A DNA stretch of 10,548 nt from an uncultured Rhizobiaceae group bacterium (GTDB lineage Bacteria > Pseudomonadota > Alphaproteobacteria > Rhizobiales > Rhizobiaceae): positions 1 to 10,548 of the forward strand of contig CALDZZ010000243.1 of assembly GCA_937944075.1 (NCBI GenBank), read 5' to 3'. Made by a program: the position numbers and the translations under genes. Of the stretch, positions 1 through 5,745 are shown piece by piece. The notes under the pieces are model-generated. The model was not told where the DNA came from. It searched no databases and saw only the letters and a list, made by a program, of their open reading frames with translations. The first letter of the stretch is position 1. Each line of letters opens with the position of its first letter.

Positions 1-575
1 GGATGATAAATGCCAAAGTCATCTGCAGAAAAGCCACGGCTTTCAAGCAGGGCGACAGCCAGCGCATCGCCCAATGCCATTTGCATGGTTGTAGAGGTGG
101 TGGGAGCCAAACCGTTCGGACAAGCCTCTTCAACATTCGGCAGTTCAAGGCATACGGTTGCCTCCTTGCCGAGTGCCGAATTCCGGTTTCGCGTGATGGC
201 AATCATTGGAATTGAAAAACGACTGGAATAGGCTATCACGCCTTTCAGTTCTGCGGTTTCACCAGACCATGACAAGGCAATGATTGCATCGTCACGCGCA
301 ATCATGCCCAGATCACCATGATTGGCTTCTGCTGGATGCACAAAAAATGCCGGCGTCCCTGTAGAGGCAAGTGTGGCTGCAATCTTGGTTCCAATATGAC
401 CACTCTTGCCAACACCGGTAACGATCACTCGCCCGCCAATATCACGCATGATGTTGCATGCCTTGTCAAAACCTTCACCCATGCCATTGGCAAGTGCGCT
501 TGATACAGCTTCCAGCCCCTTTCGCTCAAACTCGAGCGTTCTGAGGGCAGATTGGATATTGGGTAAATCAGACAT
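1..575 (-). CDS. kdsD: Arabinose-5-phosphate isomerase, KpsF/GutQ family (partial, C-terminus cut by window edge)
   Basis: Converts ribulose-5-phosphate to arabinose-5-phosphate, the first committed step toward Kdo, the inner-core sugar of LPS; cytoplasmic. The 191 visible codons form an N-terminal SIS domain. Seen: the sugar-phosphate loop TGVGKSGHIG (53-62), the stretch ending FFVHPAEANHGDLG (to 90), LSWSGETAEL (101-110), and ACPNGLAPTTSTT (151-163). Four residues reported as catalytic in E. coli KdsD (from memory Lys59, Glu111, Glu152, His193) map with a constant offset of two to K57, E109, E150 and H191, so the active site looks intact. The paired CBS domains usual for this roughly 320-residue family would lie beyond the left edge. 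The start at 575 (MSDLPNIQS) fits family N-termini; an in-frame ATG at 626 would add 17 residues of unlikely sequence. No strong Shine-Dalgarno is visible. It is divergent from the outer-membrane barrel gene. Confidence 0.93.
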   Translation of the reverse strand, partial: MSDLPNIQSALRTLEFERKGLEAVSSALANGMGEGFDKACNIMRDIGGRVIVTGVGKSGHIGTKIAATLASTGTPAFFVHPAEANHGDLGMIARDDAIIALSWSGETAELKGVIAYSSRFSIPMIAITRNRNSALGKEATVCLELPNVEEACPNGLAPTTSTTMQMALGDALAVALLESRGFSADDFGIYH

Positions 576-630
576 GCAAAAATTCCACAACGGGATGGCA
601 AATATACCAAGCCTTAAACCATTCATTAAC

Positions 631-644
631 CGTAAATGTTTACG
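631..644. repeat. Palindrome CGTAAA-TG-TTTACG, possible operator
   Basis: Two perfect 6-bp arms (631-636 and 639-644) flank a TG centre in the divergent gap between kdsD and the barrel gene. The size and symmetry resemble a binding site for a dimeric regulator, and it lies next to the tentative kdsD -35. A 12-base match in AT-rich DNA could be chance. No regulator is identified. Confidence 0.3.
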
Positions 645-650
645 ATTTGC

Positions 651-685
651 AAAGGATTTGAATTCCTTTCAATCTCATTAAAGGA
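651..685 (+). promoter_or_regulatory. Leader with two AAAGGA copies and one TCCTTT that can pair with either
   Basis: AAAGGA occurs at 651-656 and again at 680-685, where it is the likely ribosome-binding site of the barrel gene. Between them TCCTTT (664-669) is perfectly complementary to both copies. Pairing with the first copy leaves a 7-nt loop and the site free; pairing with the second leaves a 10-nt loop and blocks the site. The complementarity is seen directly; a regulatory role is inference. The 680-685 site is 2 nt from the ATG at 688 and 11 nt from the ATG at 697, which favours 697 as the start. Confidence 0.35.
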
Positions 686-696
686 CAATGGCGCAA

Positions 697-2208
697 ATGT
701 CCAAAGCGGGCAAACAACTTGGCAATTTTTTTGTGGGTAGTCTTTTGGCAACCACACTGCTTTCGCCTGCATTCGCACAAAGCGTACCATCTGGTGACGC
801 TAATCAGGTTTCTGTCTTTTCATCACAGGGCACGTCCGGTGATAGAAGTTTCAACGATCTGTCTTCAGCAGAAGCAAGACGAAACCAGCTTCTTGGTACA
901 AGCCAGCGCGCACCAGACCCTACGCCACCTGCGCCGGTTGAACTACCAGATAATACACAACGAAGAGCCATACCAGCAGGACCTGCAGGCCCTGTCTCAA
1001 ACCTTTCGACCCTTGACCAAACACCACTTGGCAATGCGCCAGAAAGTCCTGTTCAAAGCGGCACACCTTCCGCGCCAGAGACCGATCCATTTGCACCGAC
1101 CGGCTTTCGACTGGGCACTTTCGATGTCAACGTATCGCTGGAACAGGCAATCGGTTATTCAGACAATGTTTCACAACAAGCAGGTGGTGAGGCTGGTGGT
1201 TTCTCGGAAACAAGCCTTGATGCAACCATCACATCAAACTGGTCACGCCACCAGTGGCAAACCAGCATCGATGGCTCTTACAGGCGTCCCTTTGATGGTG
1301 ATGAAGTTGATCAGCCACAATTGCAGCTCAATACATCCCTGCGGCTTGACCTGATTGATGGGTACACCGCTACAACACGCGGGTTTTACAACATATCCAC
1401 CCAAGGGTTTACCAGCAGCACGCTTGCGCCTGGAGCTGTTGATAATCCGATACAGGAAAACTGGGGTGCCAGCCTTGAACTGCAACGCACTGATCGAAAA
1501 CTACAGTTTTCCCTGACCGGTGACATAGACCGTGACGAATTTCAACCTGCGGATCTTGGCAATGGCATCATTCAAAACGAAGGTGACCAAAACAACACCG
1601 AATATGGCATCACTGCAAGGGTTGGCTACGAAATTTCACCGGCACTTACACCATTTGTGGAAGGTCGATATGCAATTCGTGACTTTGATCAGGAAAGTGA
1701 CCGCAATGGCAATGATCGTGACAGCAACAGCTTCGAACTGCGTGGCGGCGTTGAAGTGGATATGGGTGAAAAGCTGACCGGTGAAATTGCGATCGGATAT
1801 GTCAGCGAAAGTTTTGAAGACCCTGCGTTGAACGATCTCGATGCCTTTACACTGGATGGTCAGTTGAACTGGTCGCCGGAGCGCGACACACAGGTATCCC
1901 TGACTTTGGGCACCTCAACAAACAACTCCATCAATGCAGGTGAAAACGGTTCCATTATTTACAGCGGCCGTGTCGAGGTTGATCGTCAATTGACCAGCAG
2001 ATTATCCATGAACGCCTTTGCAAGTGCTCAAGTCGAGACCAATGAAGAAAACAACACAATCATGGAAGCAGGCGTAGGCGCACAATATTGGGTTAATCGC
2101 TTCATGGCAGTAACCGGACAGATTGACTACCTGCGCTTTCAGAGTGATGCACCAGGTTCTAACTTTGACGCAACAAGCGGACAGATCGGCATCCGCTTGC
2201 AACGCTAA
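697..2208 (+). CDS. Outer-membrane beta-barrel protein of unknown function (BBP2-like)
   Basis: Exported protein of 503 residues. A signal peptide (MSKAGKQ, a hydrophobic core, then SPAFA) should be cut after residue 27 before Gln. Residues 28-135 are a Pro/Ser/Gln/Thr-rich, probably disordered segment. From about 136 (FAPTGFRLGTF) to the end the sequence alternates polar and hydrophobic residues, with many Asn, Asp, Gly and aromatic residues and repeated short strands, as in a transmembrane barrel. The APTGFRLGTF and GYSDNV motifs recall the putative beta-barrel porin 2 family (PF10082 from memory), which has no assigned role. The extreme C-terminus QIGIRLQR is close to a BAM beta-signal but ends in Arg rather than an aromatic residue. 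An in-frame ATG at 688 would add three residues but is too near the AAGGA. It is divergent from kdsD and ends 13 bp from galU. Transport or structural roles in the outer membrane are possible. Confidence 0.85.
   Translation: MSKAGKQLGNFFVGSLLATTLLSPAFAQSVPSGDANQVSVFSSQGTSGDRSFNDLSSAEARRNQLLGTSQRAPDPTPPAPVELPDNTQRRAIPAGPAGPVSNLSTLDQTPLGNAPESPVQSGTPSAPETDPFAPTGFRLGTFDVNVSLEQAIGYSDNVSQQAGGEAGGFSETSLDATITSNWSRHQWQTSIDGSYRRPFDGDEVDQPQLQLNTSLRLDLIDGYTATTRGFYNISTQGFTSSTLAPGAVDNPIQENWGASLELQRTDRKLQFSLTGDIDRDEFQPADLGNGIIQNEGDQNNTEYGITARVGYEISPALTPFVEGRYAIRDFDQESDRNGNDRDSNSFELRGGVEVDMGEKLTGEIAIGYVSESFEDPALNDLDAFTLDGQLNWSPERDTQVSLTLGTSTNNSINAGENGSIIYSGRVEVDRQLTSRLSMNAFASAQVETNEENNTIMEAGVGAQYWVNRFMAVTGQIDYLRFQSDAPGSNFDATSGQIGIRLQR
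2174..2199. repeat. Inverted repeat near the 3' end of the barrel gene
   Basis: CAAGCGGA (2174-2181) and TCCGCTTG (2192-2199) form a perfect 8-bp stem with a 10-nt loop, ending seven bases before the stop codon. No T-run follows on either strand, so it is not a standard intrinsic terminator. It may still mark or protect the 3' end, because only 13 bp separate this gene from the convergent galU. Confidence 0.35.
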
Positions 2209-2221
2209 ATCAACAAATCGG

Positions 2222-3118
2222 TTAAAGTGTCAGGAAGCGGGACAGAACCCATTTCTTCAGATCGCTCAGAACTTCTCCCCTGATCGCCTTGTCTTCCAGC
2301 GCATAGGAAATATTGGCACGAATAAAGCCCGCCTTTGAACCACAGTCAAAGGTCTCGCCTTCAAAGACATGGCCATAGAACTTTTGTGTCTTGGCAAGTG
2401 TCAACATGGCATCGGTCAACTGTATCTCGTTACCCGCACCTGGCCCCTGACTTTCAAGAACGTCAAAGATTTCCGGTTGAAGAATATAGCGACCATTTAT
2501 GAAAAGGTTGGAAGGAGCTGTACCAGGCTCGGGCTTTTCGACCATGCCGGTAATTTCAAACCCTGATGCGATTGCCTCGCCTTTTTCGATAACACCATAT
2601 TGATGCGTTTCTTCCCAGGCGACCTCTTCAGTGGCAATGATGTTGCCGCCCGTCTTGTTGTAGAGGTCTATCATGCCGGAGGTACACCCTTTTTCATCCT
2701 TCATCACCATATCCGGCAATAAAAGCGCAAAGGGTTCATCTCCTACCAGTTCTCTTGCACACCATACAGCATGCCCCAATCCTAGTGGCGCCTGTTGGCG
2801 TGTAAAACTTGTCTCACCCGGTTTTGGAAGATATTTGGAAAGCGTATCAATCGCTTCCTTTTTATCCCTTTTTTCAAGTGTGTCCTGAAGCTCATAGGCA
2901 AGATCAAAGTGATCCTCGATAACAGCCTTGTTGCGGCCTGTAACGAAGATAAAATGCTCAATACCGGCTTTTCTGGCCTCGTCAACCGCATATTGGATAA
3001 CCGGCTTGTCCAATACAGTAAGCATTTCCTTCGGCACTGCCTTGGTAGCTGGCAGAAAGCGTGTACCAAGCCCCGCTACAGGAAAAACCGCCTTACGAAC
3101 ACGTTTCAACTCAGTCAT
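2222..3118 (-). CDS. galU: UTP--glucose-1-phosphate uridylyltransferase
   Basis: Makes UDP-glucose from UTP and glucose-1-phosphate in the cytoplasm, feeding LPS, exopolysaccharide and cyclic glucan synthesis. The 298 residues match the usual GalU length. Seen: nucleotide-binding signature GLGTRFLPATK (16-26) with K30, the uracil/ribose-contact region QAPLGLGHAV (109-118), metal-binding Asp in LLPDM (D136), the sugar-binding EKPEP (194-198), GRYIL (209-213), EIQLTDA (231-237) and DCGSK (268-272). All core motifs are intact. The ATG at 3118 is preceded by a GGGG ten bases upstream, a modest ribosome-binding site; MTELKRVRKAVFPVAG is the family's normal N-terminus. It is divergent from galE, whose enzyme uses its product. 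Its stop lies 13 bp from the end of the barrel gene. Confidence 0.97.
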   Translation of the reverse strand: MTELKRVRKAVFPVAGLGTRFLPATKAVPKEMLTVLDKPVIQYAVDEARKAGIEHFIFVTGRNKAVIEDHFDLAYELQDTLEKRDKKEAIDTLSKYLPKPGETSFTRQQAPLGLGHAVWCARELVGDEPFALLLPDMVMKDEKGCTSGMIDLYNKTGGNIIATEEVAWEETHQYGVIEKGEAIASGFEITGMVEKPEPGTAPSNLFINGRYILQPEIFDVLESQGPGAGNEIQLTDAMLTLAKTQKFYGHVFEGETFDCGSKAGFIRANISYALEDKAIRGEVLSDLKKWVLSRFLTL

Positions 3119-3276
3119 GATTAAGAACCCCGATAGTGATTTGCACCGACATATAAGCCAAATTGATGGTTAATAGAAGATGAATAAATTCGATTGCATT
3201 CTAAAATCTGAATTATCCTGATCCTAAGGCAAATCGATTACAGTGATTGAACAGGTGGAAACAAGGGTATTTTACA
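3119..3276. promoter_or_regulatory. Divergent galU-galE intergenic region
   Basis: The 158-bp AT-rich gap must contain start signals for both genes unless transcription enters from further away. Toward galU, TTATAT (3156-3151) is a fair -10 without a good -35. Toward galE, TTGCAT (3194-3199) resembles a -35 but has no well-spaced -10. A perfect 8-bp palindrome AATCGATT lies at 3232-3239. The galE ribosome-binding site AAGGG (3263-3267) is nine bases before its ATG. I see no riboswitch fold. Promoter assignments are weak. Confidence 0.3.
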
Positions 3277-4272
3277 ATGACGGTCTTGGTAACAGGTGGC
3301 GCAGGTTATATTGGCTCACACATGGTATGGGAGCTTCTGGACAACGATGAGCAAGTGGTTGTCGTCGATAATCTGGTAACGGGTTTCGAATGGGCAATTC
3401 CGGAAGGTGTAACCTTTGTAAACGCCAATATTGGCGATCAGCAAGTCATGGAAGACGTTCTTCGCGAGCACAAGATTGATGCAATCATCCATTTTGCAGG
3501 CTCGGTAGTCGTTCCTGAATCCATTGAAAATCCGCTCAAATATTATGACAATAATACCGGGAATTCACGCAATCTGATTGCGGCGGCCGTCAACACAGGA
3601 GTTAAAAAGTTCATCTTCTCCTCAACAGCTGCCGTTTATGGCAATCCGTTGACCGAAGGTCCAATCAGCGAAAACGCGATCCTGAACCCGATGTCACCTT
3701 ATGGCACATCAAAACTGATGACAGAACTGATGATCCGCGACACCGCTGAAGCCCATGATTTTTCATACGTAATCCTGCGATATTTCAACGTCGCAGGCTG
3801 TGATGTAAAGGGACGTACCGGTCAGTCAACCGAGGGTGCAACCCACCTTATCAAGGTTGCCTGTGAGGCTGCCAGTGGCAATCGCCCAACGATGAAAATC
3901 TTTGGCACCGATTATGATACGCCAGATGGAACATGCGTGCGTGATTTCATTCACGTTGGTGATTTGGCAAATGCGCATTACACGGCGCTTGAATATCTGC
4001 GCAATGGCGGTAGAAAATTCACAGCCAATTGCGGCTATAGCCAGGGTTATTCAGTCCGTGAAGTAATCGACACCGTGAAAAGAATTTCAGGCAATGATTT
4101 CCGTGTCATTGAAACAGAACGCCGTGCAGGTGACATTGAATCCCTGACAGCCAATGCAAGCCGCTTGATGACAAGGCTCGAGTGGGCTCCAAGGCACGAT
4201 GATCTTGAAACAATTATCTCAACAGCCCTTGATTGGGAAAAGAAACTGCCAAGTCTCAAGAAGTCAGCCTGA
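3277..4272 (+). CDS. galE: UDP-glucose 4-epimerase
   Basis: Interconverts UDP-glucose and UDP-galactose with bound NAD, giving UDP-galactose for LPS and exopolysaccharide; cytoplasmic. The 331 residues fit the extended short-chain dehydrogenase family. Seen: NAD-binding TGGAGYIGSH (6-15), DNL after beta-2 (31-33), FSSTAAVYG (114-122) with the active-site Ser/Thr, catalytic Y142 and K146 in PYGTSK, RYFNVAG (168-174), the epimerase signature ending CVRDFIHV (220-227), and RRAGD (282-286). The start is ATG 3277, with AAGGG nine bases upstream; an in-frame TTG at 3247 would add ten residues before the Rossmann strand and is rejected. It stands alone on its strand between galU (divergent) and the transglycosylase gene, from which it is separated by a likely terminator. 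CapD-like or other NDP-sugar epimerases are less likely given the full GalE motif set. Confidence 0.96.
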   Translation: MTVLVTGGAGYIGSHMVWELLDNDEQVVVVDNLVTGFEWAIPEGVTFVNANIGDQQVMEDVLREHKIDAIIHFAGSVVVPESIENPLKYYDNNTGNSRNLIAAAVNTGVKKFIFSSTAAVYGNPLTEGPISENAILNPMSPYGTSKLMTELMIRDTAEAHDFSYVILRYFNVAGCDVKGRTGQSTEGATHLIKVACEAASGNRPTMKIFGTDYDTPDGTCVRDFIHVGDLANAHYTALEYLRNGGRKFTANCGYSQGYSVREVIDTVKRISGNDFRVIETERRAGDIESLTANASRLMTRLEWAPRHDDLETIISTALDWEKKLPSLKKSA

Positions 4273-4288
4273 TCAGGCTCACGTTTTT
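4263..4288 (+). terminator. Probable intrinsic terminator overlapping the galE stop codon
   Basis: A perfect 14-bp palindrome AGCCTGATCAGGCT (4266-4279) spans the galE TGA. As RNA it folds into a 5-bp stem with a GATC loop, extended by two more pairs (G4263-C4282 and T4264-A4281) past a C-C mismatch. Five T residues follow at 4284-4288. The stem is short, so termination may be partial. Confidence 0.45.
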
Positions 4289-4406
4289 ATTACAAAACTT
4301 CCTCCAGTCGCCTTAAATCTGTCCATTTATTCCGGATGATCTAAAGGCTATCATGACGCAAGGTCATTGATTCGATACTCAATGGCACTGTGACTAGCAA
4401 TATGCT

Positions 4407-4412
4407 GGAGGG
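4407..4412 (+). promoter_or_regulatory. Strong ribosome-binding site of the transglycosylase gene
   Basis: GGAGGG lies nine bases before the ATG at 4422 and is the best Shine-Dalgarno match among the plus-strand genes here. It fixes the start at 4422. Confidence 0.7.
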
Positions 4413-4421
4413 AAAATTTAT

Positions 4422-5660
4422 ATGAAATGCGGCTTTTTTCACAACCTGAAGCAAACCGGCCTTGCGATCAGCATGAGCACGGTATTGGCATCAGGTCTAC
4501 TAATTACACCTGCAAGCGCGGATGCAGGTTTTCAACAATGGATCAGGGACTTTCGGGGAGTTGCTGCCAAGAATGGTGTTAGAACAAGCACCTATGATGC
4601 AGTCTTTTCAGGCATCAAGTCACCTGACCCTGAAGTTATCAAATCAGCAAACTTCCAGCCTGAGTTCAAATCAAAGGTCTGGGACTATATGGACAATCGC
4701 ATTACCAAGTCCGCGATTGAAAAAGGCCGCGAACTGCGGGCAAAATACAAGCCATGGCTGGATATCATTGAGCGAAAATATGGTGTTGACCGCAATATCT
4801 TGATGGCGATCTGGTCAATGGAGACTTCCTATGGCGCAGCACTGGAGCGTGAATCTGCCCTGAGAAGTGTCGCAAGGTCACTTGGCACCCTTGCCTATCA
4901 GGACAAACGCAGAAGAAAGTTTGCCAGATCTCAATTGATTTCAGCGATGAAAATCGTACAAAACGGTGATGTATCAGCCAGAGGCTTGCGCGGTTCCTGG
5001 GCCGGCGCCATGGGGCATACGCAGTTTATTCCAACCAGTTATCAGACCTGGGCGGTTGATATCGATGGCGATGGCAGACGCAACATCTGGGAATCTGTTC
5101 CCGATGCCTTGGCTTCTGCAGCAAACCTTCTCAAAAAGAACGGTTGGCGAACTGGCCAAACCTGGGGATATGAAGTACGTACACCCCGCGGCTTCAGCAC
5201 ATCACAGGTCGGAACAAAAAGCAGAACCCTGGGCGAATGGGAAAGATTGGGCCTGAAGCGTGTAAAGGGAAAACAGTTCCCAGATCGCAATCGCAAGGCA
5301 AATGTCAAAATTCTGGCTGGCCAGAATGGACCAGCCTTCCTTATGACCAAGAATTTCTTCGTATTGAAAAGCTACAATAACGCTGACAAATACGCATTGG
5401 CAGTTGGCCATCTTGCAGACCGAATTGCAGGCTATGATGAATTTGTTGTTGATTGGCCACGCGGCTACACACGCTTGAATGAAGAAGAAAGCAAGGAACT
5501 GCAATCACGCCTTCTGCAAAAGGGCTTTTATGACGGTGAAATCGATGGTAAGATTGGCGGTGGCTCTAGGGCTGCAATCAAGGATTACCAAAGAAGCGTC
5601 GGATTGGCCCAGGATGGCTATGCTTCCAAAAAAGTGTTGCGCAGGTTAAGAGGCGGCTAA
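4422..5660 (+). CDS. Secreted lytic murein transglycosylase, MltB family, with peptidoglycan-binding domain
   Basis: Cleaves the MurNAc-GlcNAc bond of peptidoglycan, leaving 1,6-anhydro ends; periplasmic. The 412 residues start with a signal peptide cut near SAS-type site ASA (31-33). The Cys at position 3 is not in a lipobox, so it is probably soluble rather than a lipoprotein. The SLT_2 catalytic domain covers about 36-340: the catalytic glutamate is E134 in IWSMETSYG, followed by GSWAGAMGHTQFIPTSY (191-207) and an EF-hand-like loop DIDGDGRRNIW (213-223), placed as in E. coli Slt35/MltB. Residues about 354-410 form a PG_binding_1 domain (RLLQKGFYDGEIDGKIG). A good GGAGGG (4407-4412) sits nine bases before the ATG. 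The next gene starts within 100 bp on the same strand and also encodes an exported protein, so the two may be cotranscribed. Likely roles are wall turnover or septal and envelope-complex insertion. Confidence 0.93.
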   Translation: MKCGFFHNLKQTGLAISMSTVLASGLLITPASADAGFQQWIRDFRGVAAKNGVRTSTYDAVFSGIKSPDPEVIKSANFQPEFKSKVWDYMDNRITKSAIEKGRELRAKYKPWLDIIERKYGVDRNILMAIWSMETSYGAALERESALRSVARSLGTLAYQDKRRRKFARSQLISAMKIVQNGDVSARGLRGSWAGAMGHTQFIPTSYQTWAVDIDGDGRRNIWESVPDALASAANLLKKNGWRTGQTWGYEVRTPRGFSTSQVGTKSRTLGEWERLGLKRVKGKQFPDRNRKANVKILAGQNGPAFLMTKNFFVLKSYNNADKYALAVGHLADRIAGYDEFVVDWPRGYTRLNEEESKELQSRLLQKGFYDGEIDGKIGGGSRAAIKDYQRSVGLAQDGYASKKVLRRLRGG

Positions 5661-5709
5661 AAAACGTCACTCGTGCAACATGGGGCGTTTGGGTTAAGAG
5701 TAATTGAGT

Positions 5710-5745
5710 AAAGGACCTGGTACCCGTACCAGCTATGGTAACATG
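5710..5745 (+). promoter_or_regulatory. Possible split ribosome-binding site: AAAGGA, hairpin, then ATG
   Basis: AAAGGA (5710-5715) is 27 nt from the ATG at 5743, too far to work directly. Between them CTGGTACCCGTACCAG (5717-5732) forms a perfect 6-bp stem with a CCCG loop. If folded, the hairpin removes 16 nt and leaves an effective spacing of 11 nt. No other Shine-Dalgarno precedes this ATG. The competing start, TTG 5704, has only AAGAG three bases away. The sequence is seen; the function is inference. Confidence 0.4.

Larger units (their letters stand above)
576..687. promoter_or_regulatory. Divergent intergenic region between kdsD and the outer-membrane barrel gene
   Basis: This AT-rich gap must carry promoters for both flanking genes. 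On the minus strand TATATT (606-601) is a reasonable -10 for kdsD, with a poor -35 candidate TTAATG (629-624) at 17-bp spacing. If that is right, transcription starts just upstream of the ATG at 575, which argues against the alternative kdsD start at 626. I see no convincing promoter pair for the plus-strand gene. The gap also holds a palindrome at 631-644 and a leader with competing pairings at 651-685, listed separately. The promoter calls are weak. Confidence 0.35.

Noticed and set aside
576..626. Upstream ATG start for kdsD at 626
   Set aside because: The 17 extra residues are not family-like, and the best -10 candidate lies downstream of that ATG.
719..1354. 211-codon plus-strand open frame inside the barrel gene
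   Set aside because: It overlaps the signal peptide, linker and first barrel strands of a clear coding frame, shows no domain, and has the His/Arg/Gln/Ser-rich make-up of a shifted frame.
2795..3124. 109-codon plus-strand open frame antisense to galU
   Set aside because: It mirrors conserved galU codons and has no independent support.
3247..3276. Upstream TTG start for galE
   Set aside because: It would add ten residues ahead of the NAD-binding strand, while ATG 3277 has AAGGG at nine-base spacing and gives the normal GalE N-terminus.
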